Shown here: piece by piece, positions 47,518 through 57,593 of the stretch | Layout of the letters: the number at the start of each line of letters is the position of its first letter | Position numbering within the stretch: the stretch's first letter is position 1 | NCBI GenBank assembly: GCA_963709875.1 | Contig: CAVPYB010000010.1 | Location: forward strand, 310,001-374,000 | Length of the DNA: 64,000 bases | Direction: 5' to 3' | DNA from: JAQBDA01 sp963709875 | GTDB taxonomy: Bacteria > Chloroflexota > Anaerolineae > Anaerolineales > UBA4823 | The notes under the pieces: generated by a model | What the model was told of the DNA's origin: nothing | Databases searched by the model: none | What the model saw: only the letters and a program-made list of their open reading frames with translations | Program-made: the position numbers and the translations under genes

Positions 47518-47625
47518 TCGACAGCAGACCACCGACCCCTGCGATCCTGGCGATCCGAAGGATCGGATCGTTAGCCGACAGCCGACAGCAGACAGCCGAC
47601 AGCCGACCGCAGATAACCAAAAGTG
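47518..47625. repeat. Low-complexity repeat with GCCGACAGC units
   Basis: Several copies of CGACAGCAGAC or CCGACAGC, plus an inverted CGATCC/GGATCG pair. It lies between the DUF1801 operon and the sulfatase-like gene; it resembles the 46188 repeat in reverse complement (GACCGCAGA). Confidence 0.6.
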
Positions 47626-47692
47626 TTATAATCCCGCCTCGTTCGTTGAAGTTATAGATATCATACCCACCTGATTTTCGCCGCGCCTGTCC

Positions 47693-49639
47693 ATGCAAAC
47701 CCTGCAGACCTTCTTCAATCTAGGTGAACCGCTTTCTGCCGCGTATAAGAAACGCCTGTGGTGGCGGCTGTTCACGCTGACCCTGCTGGCATCCTTCTTC
47801 TACGTGCTCATAGAGTGGCTGTTCTTCGTCACCAAGCCGTCCTTCATGGACGTGATAAGCCTGTGGAGGAAGCTCGACGTCCTGTTTACCACCAATTTCA
47901 TCCTGTTCCTGCTCTGGATTCCAATTTACGTTCTGCTGTTGGGTTTGAGCTATCTGCCCGGGCTGTCGAAGAAGTGGACCATATTCCTGTACGCGGCAGG
48001 GTTGATCCCTGCAGGCATGCTGTCCATCACAACCCTGCTGCTGGTCGATAACTTCACCTACACGGTCTTCCAATTTGGCGTGGTCTCCACGGACGGATTC
48101 TCTCGCCTTTTGTACTCGCTGTTCGCGATCATCGTTTTCCTCTGGTGGTTCCGCTGGGTCATCCTGCGCCTGAAGTTGTGGGACAGCTCCCCCCAAGGGG
48201 GAAACATGCTTGCCCCATCCGTGCTGGGCATGGCTGTGCTCGTGTTCTCTGCGCTGCTCTTGCTACCGAAGCTGGGAGCTTTGAATAACCTGAACCCCGG
48301 CAGCGAATTCGGGGTGGGCGCCCGGTATCCGAATATCATCTTGATCGGCGGGGATGGCATCGATGCGCTGCACACTTCCCTGTATGGGTACGAGCGCGAC
48401 ACCACCCCACACCTGCGCCAGCTAGCGAGTGAGAGCCTGTTAGTAGAGAACGCCTTCACGAATTCGGCCAAGTCCTCTGGCTCGGTGATCTCCATGCTGA
48501 CCGGCAAGCTGCCGACCGAGACACGCGTGGTCTTTCCTCCGGATATCTTGCGCAGCTCTGATGCCTACCAGCACCTGCCGGGCATTCTGCGCAGCCTTGG
48601 CTACCGAACGGTCGAGATCAGCATCGATCATTATATCGACGCCTACACCCTGAACCTGCGCGATGGCTTCGACCTTGTCAACGACCGCTCGATCGATCAG
48701 GCCGGCTTCCAGATTTTTGCCCAGTCCAGCGCCCTCCAGGAGCATGGCTATTTCCTCTCCGTGCTGGTAGAGCGGGCATCCGACCGGCTGCTGCATGTCT
48801 TATTTATCCGCCAGATGTCCAATCCATATCTGGACGTGACCACCAGCAAGTACACGGTGAGCGATCATGCGCGCATCCGTAAGGCGATCAAGGAGGTCGT
48901 CCAGGCAGAGCAGCCGGTGTTCGTGCACGTCCACCTGATCGGCACGCACGGGGATGTGTTCGACCCGCAGCGGCAGGTCTTCTCCAGGGGTCAGACCCAG
49001 GATGCGCCCTGGATGACTGATTTCTACGATGACGCCATTCTGGAGTTCGACGAATACATGGGCGAGCTGAAGAGCAACCTGGCGGCATCTGGTGTGTTGG
49101 AGGACACCCTCATCATCCTGTACTCCGATCACGGCCAGAATTCCAGTACGATCCAGAAGGTCCCGCTGATGATCCGCTTTCCGGAGGGCGAATATGCCGG
49201 GCGGGTGCAGGCCAACGTCCAGAACCTGGATATCGCCCCTACGATCCTGGATTATATGGGCCTGCCGGTGCCGGATTGGATGGCAGGCACCTCGCTGTTG
49301 GAGGGGGAGCCCGACCCGCTGCACCCGGTCTACAGCGTCGGGGTGAGCCTGGTGAAGCCCGGCAAACACTGGAACCTGGTGCAGGACCTGGAGAGTATCG
49401 GGCCGCCATTCTACCAGTTCGGATACCTTCAGGCCGTCGTCTGCCAGAACTGGTACGCCATTAATCTGATCGACTTTACCTGGGAGCAGGGGAAAGTAGC
49501 CGGTCATACCGCCCCGTGCGAAATAGGAGCGCTGCCGGATGAGAAAACTGTGCAGGGCTGGATGATAGAGCGTTTAGCCGGGGATGGCTTCGATACCACC
49601 GCGCTCCAGGATTTTTTTTCCAGATTGAGCGGGGATTGA
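47693..49639 (+). CDS. Membrane sulfatase-like hydrolase/transferase (LtaS/EptA type)
   Basis: A 648-residue protein with five membrane helices in residues 20-185 and an extracytoplasmic alkaline-phosphatase-fold domain from about residue 205. Metal-binding motifs are IILIGGDGIDALHTS, HLIGTHGD and LYSDHGQN; the likely nucleophile lies in the SSGSVISMLTGKLP stretch. This arrangement matches enzymes that transfer phospho-alcohols onto lipids, teichoic acids or glycans. Its 3' end overlaps the convergent deiodinase-like gene by 66 bases. Confidence 0.86.
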   Translation: MQTLQTFFNLGEPLSAAYKKRLWWRLFTLTLLASFFYVLIEWLFFVTKPSFMDVISLWRKLDVLFTTNFILFLLWIPIYVLLLGLSYLPGLSKKWTIFLYAAGLIPAGMLSITTLLLVDNFTYTVFQFGVVSTDGFSRLLYSLFAIIVFLWWFRWVILRLKLWDSSPQGGNMLAPSVLGMAVLVFSALLLLPKLGALNNLNPGSEFGVGARYPNIILIGGDGIDALHTSLYGYERDTTPHLRQLASESLLVENAFTNSAKSSGSVISMLTGKLPTETRVVFPPDILRSSDAYQHLPGILRSLGYRTVEISIDHYIDAYTLNLRDGFDLVNDRSIDQAGFQIFAQSSALQEHGYFLSVLVERASDRLLHVLFIRQMSNPYLDVTTSKYTVSDHARIRKAIKEVVQAEQPVFVHVHLIGTHGDVFDPQRQVFSRGQTQDAPWMTDFYDDAILEFDEYMGELKSNLAASGVLEDTLIILYSDHGQNSSTIQKVPLMIRFPEGEYAGRVQANVQNLDIAPTILDYMGLPVPDWMAGTSLLEGEPDPLHPVYSVGVSLVKPGKHWNLVQDLESIGPPFYQFGYLQAVVCQNWYAINLIDFTWEQGKVAGHTAPCEIGALPDEKTVQGWMIERLAGDGFDTTALQDFFSRLSGD

Positions 49640-49990
49640 TCTGAGCCCGGCGATCTTCATCGCCGCACCCGGCACACCGCCGCCCAGCCACCAGCCGCCC
49701 GTTGGATGCGCCTCGCGAATGTAGACCATCAGGAACTCGACTTTAATCCCGTACTGCACGTGCAGATTGGCGAGACGCACGGTCCCGCGCACGAAGGGTG
49801 GTCAGGTATAGCTGCCAAAAAGCAGCGCCACCGGTCTCTCGCCGCGGAACTGCGACAGGTGCACGCTCCCGCTCCGCCCCAGCTCGGGCAGCTCGAAATC
49901 CGGCGCCATATCTCCCACTTTTGGGGCGCTGTCTTCGTGCCTCTTCTGCCAGGTATGGGCTTCCTTGCAGTTGGTGATCGGGGTGGTCAT
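49574..49990 (-). CDS. Deiodinase-like thioredoxin-fold selenoprotein, C-terminally truncated
   Basis: Two same-frame stretches are joined by a UGA at 49802-49804 (codon 63). Read through, it gives VALLFGSYT-U-PPF, the active site of iodothyronine-deiodinase-like proteins. Upstream has GDMAPDFELPELG, the usual redoxin start; downstream has VEFLMVYIREAHPTGGWWLG, the family's YIxEAHPxDGW motif. After GAAMKIAG the frame leaves the family pattern and ends at 49574, antisense to the last codons of the sulfatase gene. The product is 138 residues, far shorter than the usual 200 or more, so it lacks the second half of the fold. Probably the survivor of a deletion, although the Sec site is intact. Confidence 0.8.
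49777..49801 (-). promoter_or_regulatory. Candidate bacterial SECIS hairpin of the deiodinase-like gene
   Basis: Eleven bases after the UGA, GCGCG pairs with CGTGC (one G-U) around a GGAC loop. The loop begins 16 bases after the UGA with G in first position. Confidence 0.5.
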
Positions 49991-50004
49991 GTGCGAGTCT
50001 CTTT

Positions 50005-50550
50005 TTACTTTACCACCTGGTAGCGGCTCTGTACCAGACCGCTCTTGAAAGCGCGCGTCTCGATATGCTCCAGGTGGATGTCTTGCTCCAGACCGCCGAA
50101 AAGCGGCAATCCCTGACCGATCAGAACCGGCAGCGTGGTGATAATCAGCTCATCGATCAGCCCAGCGCGCAGGAAGCCCTGGATGGTGACCCCGCCGTCC
50201 ACATAAGCGTGCCGGTAGCCGCTCTCGGCCAGCCGCTGGACGATCTCACCCGGCTCGCCGGACATGATCTCTACGACCTCAGACAGGTGCTCGGGAATAT
50301 TTGGGGAAGCGTGGCTGAGCACCACCACTTTCTTCTCCCCATACGGCCATTCACCGAAGGTCAGCACCTGCTCGAATGTGACCCGTCCCATGACCAGCGA
50401 GTCGATCGAATCGAAAAACGCCTGGAAGCCGTGGTCTTCCGCGTAGCTGTCTTCATCTCCCGGTCCAGACAGCCAATCGATGCCGCCATCCGGGCGGGCG
50501 ATATAGCCGTCCAGGCTGGTGGCGATGAAAACGGAGCATTTGAGGTTCAT
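50005..50550 (-). CDS. Dihydrofolate reductase family (RibD C-terminal-like) protein
   Basis: A 181-residue reductase-fold protein. It starts MNLKCSVFIATSLDGYIARP and continues with DSLVMGRVTFEQVLTF, HAYVDGGVTIQGFLRAGLID and IITTLPVLIGQGLPLFGGL, the standard set for the RibD_C / YyaP-type family. The substrate is not defined. It ends 14 bases before the deiodinase-like gene starts, both on the minus strand. Confidence 0.88.
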   Translation of the reverse strand: MNLKCSVFIATSLDGYIARPDGGIDWLSGPGDEDSYAEDHGFQAFFDSIDSLVMGRVTFEQVLTFGEWPYGEKKVVVLSHASPNIPEHLSEVVEIMSGEPGEIVQRLAESGYRHAYVDGGVTIQGFLRAGLIDELIITTLPVLIGQGLPLFGGLEQDIHLEHIETRAFKSGLVQSRYQVVK

Positions 50551-50561
50551 CACTAGTAGTC

Positions 50562-50996
50562 CTATGCGGACTCAGTCTTGTTGTCCGCTTCCCAGCGCTG
50601 GATAGCATTCTCAAGCCACACCTTGCGGGTGGCACCAGGCAGCCGCCGGCGCTCGTAATCCACCAGGCGTTCGACCGCCTCGTGGTCGCCGCCCACCTTG
50701 AGCAGCAGGTCGTTGTACAGGCTCGCCTGGTCCAGCGCGTTGCCGAATACCTGATCCGCCCGGTAGGGTTTGCCGGTGATCTGCCGTAAAAACAATCCGA
50801 TCCTATCCAAGAATCCAGGTCGATAGGGCTTCGCTGGTGCAGTCACCTGGGGTTTATCGTCGTCAGGGTCATCGTCGGGCTCGTAGAGGTTCACTCCGCA
50901 GTTTGGGCAGCGGGTCAGCTCGTAATATACCAGCGCGCCGCAGCGGGCGCACTCGAATTCGTTCTCCGCGGGTTGAGGGTCGATGCTGGTCGGCAT
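50562..50996 (-). CDS. Zinc-ribbon hypothetical protein
   Basis: A 144-residue protein with an N-terminal zinc ribbon (CARCGALVYYELTRCPNCG), an acidic linker (EPDDDPDDDK) and a C-terminal helical domain ending in LVDYERRRLPGATRKVWLEN. It is probably cytoplasmic; its role is unknown. It lies 11 bases upstream of the reductase gene. Confidence 0.8.
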   Translation of the reverse strand: MPTSIDPQPAENEFECARCGALVYYELTRCPNCGVNLYEPDDDPDDDKPQVTAPAKPYRPGFLDRIGLFLRQITGKPYRADQVFGNALDQASLYNDLLLKVGGDHEAVERLVDYERRRLPGATRKVWLENAIQRWEADNKTESA

Positions 50997-51099
50997 GGGT
51001 AAGGTAAGCCTTCGCGCGGATATTATACCGGATAAGACCGGTCAACTTTTACGTGGCTGCCTTACCCACGTGTCCTTGCAACTCTCAACTATTAGGGGA

Positions 51100-53611
51100 T
51101 TATTTTCCAGGGATATAATGCACTTTATCTACATAGCCGAAATTTAGCTTCTCGGCATACGTAATGAATGTCAGAACAACTGAAAAACGTTCTTGACCTA
51201 TCTTTTCAACAGTTGTATCAATCGCCTGGCCTAGAAGCTGGTCATCTGCATAGAATGTGACCGTGAACGGCTCCAGGTCTGTGATCTCAAGGCGCACTTT
51301 GTGCCAGGTCCCTTGGGTGATCGTTATGGGAGGCACCGACTGGGCTTTTCCCGAGATATCTATCCAGCAGTGGATTTGATCTATTATCTTGGCTTGAATC
51401 TGGCATACTGCGCCATGTCCTCCATAAGATTCAGACCCGATGCCGAAACCTACATGGGCGAAATTAGTCGTCCCGTCAATCCTCAACCAGGCCTCGATTA
51501 CCGTCCCCGCTTTTAGAGGTCTGTCATATGCCTGGTTCAAATACAATTCTATGGAATTGTACATACCCTCCGCGCTGAATACCAGCCTGTTAGACTTTTG
51601 AGCAACCGAGCAAAGCTCCGCGTCAGACCGGTATTCGTATCCCCAAATGGAAGAGTCATAGGTACCACCGAACCGCGGGTTATCGAAATCATCATATACC
51701 GGTTGAGCTGCACCGAACCAGCGGATACCAAAGAAAACCACAGCCAGCAGGAGAGCAGCACCAATGGCAACCAGAGCGAGTTGCCTGGGAGAGAACCGTC
51801 GACCGGGTGATTCGATTCTCGACAAATCCTTGAGCTTCTTGCGGGCAGTTTTGACCACTCGCTGGCGGTCAGGATAACCTGGGTCGAGCGCCTGCACTCC
51901 CGCCCACTTCTCCAGTGCCTGCTGGTACTGCCCGGCTTCCATGGAGCGTACCGCCGCGGCATAGACTTCCGCCAGCTCTTTTTGCAGCTGCGCTTCCTGA
52001 TCTTCGCGCTCTATTTCAGCTCGTGCTTTGTGGCTCACACCGTCCGTATCTTCGAATTCCGGGTCAAGCGCCTGGATCTCCTCCATCCTCTCCAGGGTCT
52101 TGCGCCAGTGTTTCACTCGTGCCAGCCCCAATGCCTGCTGGTATAACGTGGCTACCTGCTGCTCGAGCTGGCGGTCATGCTGCCGGCGGGATATTTCCTC
52201 CTGGGTTCGCTCCAGCAGACGGTCTGCTCCCTGGTAGCCTGGTTCCATTTCCTGCACTTCGGTCAGCAATTCCTCAGCCTGGGGCCAGTTTCTGGCATCC
52301 ATCTCCCTCAGCGCCAGGTTGTACTTGCGCTCCACATTTGCCAGCCTTTCGAGCTCAGCCACATTCGCACGGGCAGAAGCCAGCAAACCCTCTGGATCCG
52401 GGTACTCTGGCTGTAATCTGGCGATCTGGGTAAAGACGTTCACAACAGCCTGCCATTTTTCAGCCTGGGATAGCTGGCGCGCCTCAGCGTACAGGTCTGC
52501 CAGCATTCGGCTGCGTTTGGCATGCTCCAGCCGGGCGGAGGCATCCAGGTATTCTGGCTCGAGCGCAATCAGTTCTTTTAAACTGGCAATGGCGCTGGGC
52601 CAATCCCCCGCATTCTCGGATGCTAACGCCTTCTCATATAGACTGCGCACCTGCTGTTTTCGCCGGGATAATTCCAGCTTGTTGGCTCCGTCTGGATAGT
52701 CGGGACGCGCCTCCACAAGTGCCTGGAAACAGCGCATCGCCTTATCCCAATCTTCCAACCAATATGCGCTCAAACCCTCGTGGTAGAGTTTTTCGAGTTG
52801 TTCTTCTACATCCCGTTCGAATTTTGGAATGCTAACCCCAGCCTTTTCTGCCTTTGTAGCACCTGGCGCGTGTGAAACGATGATCTCTCCACGTTCCTTA
52901 TACGACCACTTCCCGGGTGTCTGTTTGGGAGTTTGACGTATCACACGCTCGTAGACGTAATCGTACAGCTCATCGATCGTGATCTGCCCATCATCGGTTC
53001 AGATCGGCTTCGCCTCTCTTGATTCCCTGGAGAATATAGTGGGTGAATAACGAGTTCTCCGCCGCTCCAATCACCTGCTCCCCTTCCCAGGCATATTGGG
53101 TGGCGTCGCTGGCAGTCAGCACCACCCTGCCATAGCCGGTCCCTTCAAAAGCAGTGGCCGTGCCGACACTGGCGCCTGGCTGCCCTTTCGTCCCTCGAGC
53201 AAAAGCACCGCTGTGACAGCAGTCCAGGATTAGCACCTGGCGTTGTGAGCGGCTGTTGTTCATCTCGTCGGTGACGTAGTTAGCGGATATTGCCGTGCCG
53301 CGCAGCAGCTTGCTGTCGGTATCTCTCACCGCCAGGTAAAGGTGGCCCTGGTCGTCAAGCACGCCATGACCGGAGAAATAAAGAATGAGTAGATCGTCGC
53401 GAGATTTCTTGGAGAAGAAGCTTGCTATAGATCGCCGGATGATGTGGGAGGACATATTGACGAGCACATTGACATCGTCGAAGCCGCCAAGCTCAGGATC
53501 CAGTAAGACTTCCCCCAATGCGCCCACGTCAGCATCTGGAGACCGCAAGCGTGACAGCGCTCTGTCCAGATAGGTGCTGTTGCCAATTATTAATGCCAAT
53601 CGCTGACCCAT
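51100..53611 (-). CDS. Caspase-repeat-lectin-like protein (one frameshift)
   Basis: An 836-residue protein once an extra base at 52996 is removed, which restores DLNDDGQITIDELYDYVY, an EF-hand-like linker typical of bacterial caspase proteins. Residues 1-210 are a C14 peptidase with His in LYFSGHGVLDDQG and Cys in LILDCCHSGAF. Residues 255-610 hold about seven TPR-like repeats with ALDPEFED / LEPEYLD boundaries. A membrane helix (LALVAIGAALLLAVVFFGI) follows, then an extracytoplasmic concanavalin-like domain (IEAWLRIDGTTNFAHVGFGI). The start is ATG 53611; GTG 53644 is an alternative. The protease faces the cytoplasm and the lectin-like domain the outside. Confidence 0.85.
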
Positions 53612-53830
53612 TTTCCCACCCAGCCCCGCTTGACTATCGGACACTCAGCATCGGTGGCAGTGCAGGCAACAGTTGCTGATAATTTTGCTCGAGCGCAGTT
53701 TGGCGTAAGTGTTCTGAAACTAGTATAGCACGCATGTCAATAACTGCATAACCAAAGGAAGTGAGTCCACAAAACCCCGATGTGATACCTTAGCTTCCTT
53801 CGCTCGCTGCGCGGTACAGGATATTAACGA

Positions 53831-55079
53831 TCAATTCTCGCCATCCACGCCCCAGACCATCCCGTCCAGATCATTGACGAACTCCTCCGAGAAATATTGG
53901 GCATACTCTTGTTTGCCTTGCAGGTGGTAGCCGAAGAAGGCGGTGGCAAAATGGCGCATACGCAGCAGCATTTCCGGATCGAAAACGATCATATGGTCGC
54001 GGTTGAGGATGGTGATAAAAGTCTTCTCCTTTGAACCTAAGTGCTCGAAGATCAGCGCGTTTTCTGGGTATAAAAGATCATTTGTGGCAGCCAGGAACAA
54101 CGCCGGCACCTCGACAGCCGCGAGACCCTTCTCGCCGAACAGCCACCAACCCTCGCAGGCCATCGGCATGACAGCTTTAATGCGCTCGTCGCCCAATGGC
54201 TGCCACAGGCCATCCTGACCCTGCTCCGCCCGCTCCCCTGCGGCAGCGACATACTGGTCCCATCCCTGCGCGGGCGGGCAGTGATAGGAGCCATCGAACC
54301 AGTAGGACGAGTTCTGTATGGTCTGAATGGGATCTTTGCACAGTCCCAGGTAGAACCCTGGGTCCACCCTGGCCCCGCTAAGCGCCAGGGCGTTGTAGCC
54401 GTCGAAGGAGTAGCCGATCGCACCGGCGTGATCAAAGTCAAACATCCCACCCAGACCTTCAGGTGGGTTTGTGGCTACCTCATTCAGGGCGAAGGTGATG
54501 TCCAGCGGCTGTTGGATCAGCTCGATACCCATCGGTTCGTATGTGTCGATGCCATCGATGCTGGCCCAGGAAAAGCCGTGCGAGACCATGTTGGCGGCAA
54601 AGATATTCGCCAGCTTGGTCGAGGACAGCATCAGCGGGTAGGGAGCGCCGCTCGGGTCGGGCGGTGCATCGACGACCGGCGCTCTGCTGGTCTGTCCATC
54701 ACTCCCCAATGCCGGGTACCAGACCGTGATGCTGATCTTGCGCGCAGGCCGGCTGCCGCCACTGGCCGCGAACGTGCGCTTGCCAACCAGGTACGGGCCG
54801 GCTCCCGAGAGCGGGTAGAGATCGCCGCTGCCGGTTGCAGCCGAGTAATCTTTATGAATTTCGAACTGCTTAGTCTTGGTCGCCTGTGGTTGCAGGGTGG
54901 CTGTAGGCCGCGGGGCGGTCTCGGTGGGCTTCACTGGGGCTGCCGATGGTTGTGGTGTGATCGACAGAACCTGGGTAGGCGGTACCGGCTCGCCCTGTGT
55001 GCTGGAAGTCTGTGCTGCTGAACACGCGGAAACGACCGCAGCGATTAAAAAGAACGATGGCTATCTGCACGTGTTTCAT
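53831..55079 (-). CDS. Lipoprotein alpha/beta hydrolase (PAF-acetylhydrolase-like; one frameshift)
   Basis: Removing one base from the A-run at 55047-55051 joins MKHVQIAIVLL to IAAVVSACSAAQ, a lipoprotein signal with a lipobox at SAC, and gives 415 residues. The catalytic set is visible: Ser in GAIGYSFDGYNALAL, Asp in LAATNDLLYP and His in ILNRDHMIVFD. ISITVWYPALGSDGQTSRAP near residue 110 is typical of platelet-activating-factor acetylhydrolase or chlorophyllase-like enzymes. A Pro/Thr-rich linker follows the lipid anchor. The ribosome-binding site GGGAGGGG precedes the start. Confidence 0.86.
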
Positions 55080-55321
55080 GGTTTCCCCTCCCGGTATCGT
55101 ATAACCCAAAACCCTCCCCTCCCGTAGGAGGAGAGCGTCCGTATACAAGACTGGCAACCAGCCTGGTCGTGCTCGTGGCAATCTGGTTGTGTGAATGATT
55201 TCACAATCTTCAATTTGAGTATACACCGATTGAATCGATTGTCAATATGCAGCAGGCGTAGTGCCTGTTACAGACACAACTGTGCTGCGGGCGTATTTCG
55301 GTTCTGGGGAAAAGAGCGTTA

Positions 55322-55362
55322 GTGGGGTTTCTCGATGCGCGTAGCGCATCGAGAAACCCCAC
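55322..55362. terminator. Perfect 19-bp hairpin in the 55080-55634 gap
   Basis: GTGGGGTTTCTCGATGCGC is exactly mirrored by GCGCATCGAGAAACCCCAC around GTA. No gene is seen in the rest of the gap. It may insulate the leftward hydrolase from the rightward genes. Confidence 0.65.
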
Positions 55363-55634
55363 TACTCTCTCCCTAGACCTGGGTGCAAGGCAGATTAGCC
55401 CCCAATCTGAAATGCACCCCTGTATTGCTGGCAGCTTGAATCAAGAGGTTAAGATATAGTAAAATATTGAGAATAATTGCACCCTAAATACCACAATATT
55501 GATAACTGTTACGGTACCCGGCTGCAATACCACATCGTGGGCAGACCGGGGTTGGCTGAGGTTTATTGATAAATTCGGCATACGCTGGGGGCACTGCCAA
55601 ATCCACCACACATTTAATCAAAAGGAGAAGGATT

Positions 55635-56423
55635 ATGTCTGAGAGTAAACCGCAAGGTGAGTCTATTGAGCAACAGATGGTAGAGGCTGCCGCCGAGGAG
55701 TTCGTAGAAGGCGTTGAGACCGTCGAAGCTGCGCGTGCGCTGACAGGCATCGCTGCCGAGCAGATGGCAGCCGGCGCGAGCGACCTGACCCGTGCAGCGG
55801 ACGCTGAGCTGGCAGCCGGACGCCTGTCCCAGCTTAGCCAGGTAGCCGCTGTCTCCGGGATCACGGATATCGCCGAGGGTGCTGAGATGCTGGCGGCATC
55901 CGATGATATCAAAGCGCTGGGAGCGGTGGTCGGTTTGATGAGCGCCGAGGATCTGGAACACGGACTGGAGCTGGCCCGCCTGGCAGGTGAGCTTTGGACG
56001 GTCGGCGATGTCGTCTCCATGCTGGATATGCCCATCCTGGCTGACTTCCTGGACAACCGCGGCGAGCACCTGCAGAGCATGGCGGTAAGCGAGATCCTGC
56101 GCTCTGCCAGCACCCGCTCCTTGGCGCAGCTGATGGCCATCAAGGGCGGCGAGCTGGAGCAGATGGGTGAGGAGGAAATCGCTGAAGGTCTGGTGCGCGT
56201 GGCTGCATCGCAAGCGATGAGCCAACGCAGTGCAGAACTGGCAGATGCCGGGCTGGAACTGGCTGAGCGTGGTGTAGAGGAATTTGAGACCGCCGCCGAA
56301 GCTGCTGTGCTCGCCAGAGAGCTTGCAGACGAGGGTATCGGCGAGATCGCGGCCGGATCGGTTGATCTCGGCGCGGCTGCCATGCTGGAATCACAGGCGG
56401 AATCAGAAGCAGAACAGTTGTAA
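55635..56423 (+). CDS. Alanine-rich all-helical protein
   Basis: A 262-residue protein with no membrane segment, starting at ATG 55635 after AAGGAGAAGG. It is almost entirely Ala, Glu, Leu and Ser in amphipathic helices. A short repeated element of the form (L/A)A-GxxxL-x2-A(A/L) recurs about every 30 residues (SQVAAVSGITDIAEGAEMLA, GAVVGLMSAEDLEHGLELAR). This suggests a helical rod or cage-like subunit. The family is not recognised. The next gene follows 17 bases later on the same strand. Confidence 0.7.
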   Translation: MSESKPQGESIEQQMVEAAAEEFVEGVETVEAARALTGIAAEQMAAGASDLTRAADAELAAGRLSQLSQVAAVSGITDIAEGAEMLAASDDIKALGAVVGLMSAEDLEHGLELARLAGELWTVGDVVSMLDMPILADFLDNRGEHLQSMAVSEILRSASTRSLAQLMAIKGGELEQMGEEEIAEGLVRVAASQAMSQRSAELADAGLELAERGVEEFETAAEAAVLARELADEGIGEIAAGSVDLGAAAMLESQAESEAEQL

Positions 56424-56440
56424 ATAGGTTGGAGGAGAAT

Positions 56441-57514
56441 ATGACAAAACAAAGACCGTTTGGGGTGACAGTTCTAGCCGTATTGGCGGGAATAGCAGCT
56501 GTCATCGCCATTATCCACACCCTGCAGATGCTGCACCTGTTCCCCATCCGCGGACCGTTCGGAGTATACGCCTTCTTCACCTTCGACTTTTTGGGCGCGG
56601 TCCTGTGGGGCATCATGGTGCTCATCTATATCTGGGTAATGAACAGGCTATTGAGCCTCGACCCCCAGGGTTGGTTATTCCTGGCAGCCTTATCAGCACT
56701 CAACCTGATCCTGGCAGTAATTTCTATTCTTGGGCAATCGACCTGGCAAGCCATGCTGCCGTCGATTATCGTCAACGGTTTGATCCTGATCTACACCCTG
56801 ATGCCAAGCACGAAAGAGGCGTTTGGTATCACTGGCGCTCCACCGGCGAGCGCAGTCCCGGCGGCGCCGGTCGAGCCTGCCCCAGTGAAGCCCGCCGTGC
56901 AAGAAGTGCCAGCTGCCGAGCCAGCTGTGGCTGCAACTGCTGGATCTGTGATGGCTGTTGAGCAAGCGGCTGCTGAGGCGGAGATGCCGGCGGTAGAGGA
57001 GGTTGTGCCTGCCCCTGCCGAGCCGGAAGACATCTCGTTCGGTGTCCAGGAAATGGAAGAAGAAGCTGGAACGTCGTCCGATACGATGGTAACTGGTGCG
57101 GCAGCTATGACCCACGACCTTTCGTATGTGGAAGGGATCGGGGATGTCTATGGAGGCAAGCTTAAAGAAGCAGGTGTCGATTCGCCGCAAGTGCTGCTGG
57201 AACGGGGCGCAACGCCGAAGGGTCGCAAAGATCTGGCGGAGGCTGCTGGGATCAGCGAACACCTTATCTTGAAATGGGTCAATCACGTGGACCTGTATCG
57301 CGTCAAAGGCATCGGTTCGGAGTATGCTGACCTGCTGGAGGCTTCTGGTGTTGACACCGTGGTCGAGCTGGCCCAGCGCAACCCTGAAAACCTTTATACG
57401 AAGTTAGTTGAAGTCAACCAGGAGAAGAATCTGGTCCGGCATGTGCCTTCCCAGGCACAGGTCGAAGAGTGGGTGAGTCAGGCCAAGCAGCTGCCGCGTG
57501 CAGTCAGCTACTAA
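56441..57514 (+). CDS. Membrane protein with C-terminal DUF4332 helix-hairpin-helix module
   Basis: A 357-residue protein starting at ATG 56441, with GGAGGAG seven bases away. Residues 10-130 form four membrane helices (FGVTVLAVLAGIAAVIAIIH, FFTFDFLGAVLWGIMVLIYI, LFLAALSALNLILAVISIL, PSIIVNGLILIYTLM). A Pro/Ala/Glu-rich linker to about 225 is followed by the helix-hairpin-helix domain: YVEGIGDVYGGKLKEAGVDS and YRVKGIGSEYADLLEASGVD, characteristic of DUF4332. Such domains bind nucleic acids or proteins. It probably forms an operon with the upstream helical protein. Confidence 0.82.
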   Translation: MTKQRPFGVTVLAVLAGIAAVIAIIHTLQMLHLFPIRGPFGVYAFFTFDFLGAVLWGIMVLIYIWVMNRLLSLDPQGWLFLAALSALNLILAVISILGQSTWQAMLPSIIVNGLILIYTLMPSTKEAFGITGAPPASAVPAAPVEPAPVKPAVQEVPAAEPAVAATAGSVMAVEQAAAEAEMPAVEEVVPAPAEPEDISFGVQEMEEEAGTSSDTMVTGAAAMTHDLSYVEGIGDVYGGKLKEAGVDSPQVLLERGATPKGRKDLAEAAGISEHLILKWVNHVDLYRVKGIGSEYADLLEASGVDTVVELAQRNPENLYTKLVEVNQEKNLVRHVPSQAQVEEWVSQAKQLPRAVSY

Positions 57515-57546
57515 CAGATTTTTCGCAGAACTGGAATGAAACCGGA

Positions 57547-57577
57547 GTGTATGGGCGAGCACCGCCCGCCCATACAC
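57547..57577. terminator. Terminator hairpin after the DUF4332 gene
   Basis: GTGTATGGGCG pairs with CGCCCATACAC around a nine-base loop, 33 bases after the stop codon at 57514. Confidence 0.72.
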
Positions 57578-57593
57578 CCCCGTCATCCTACTC

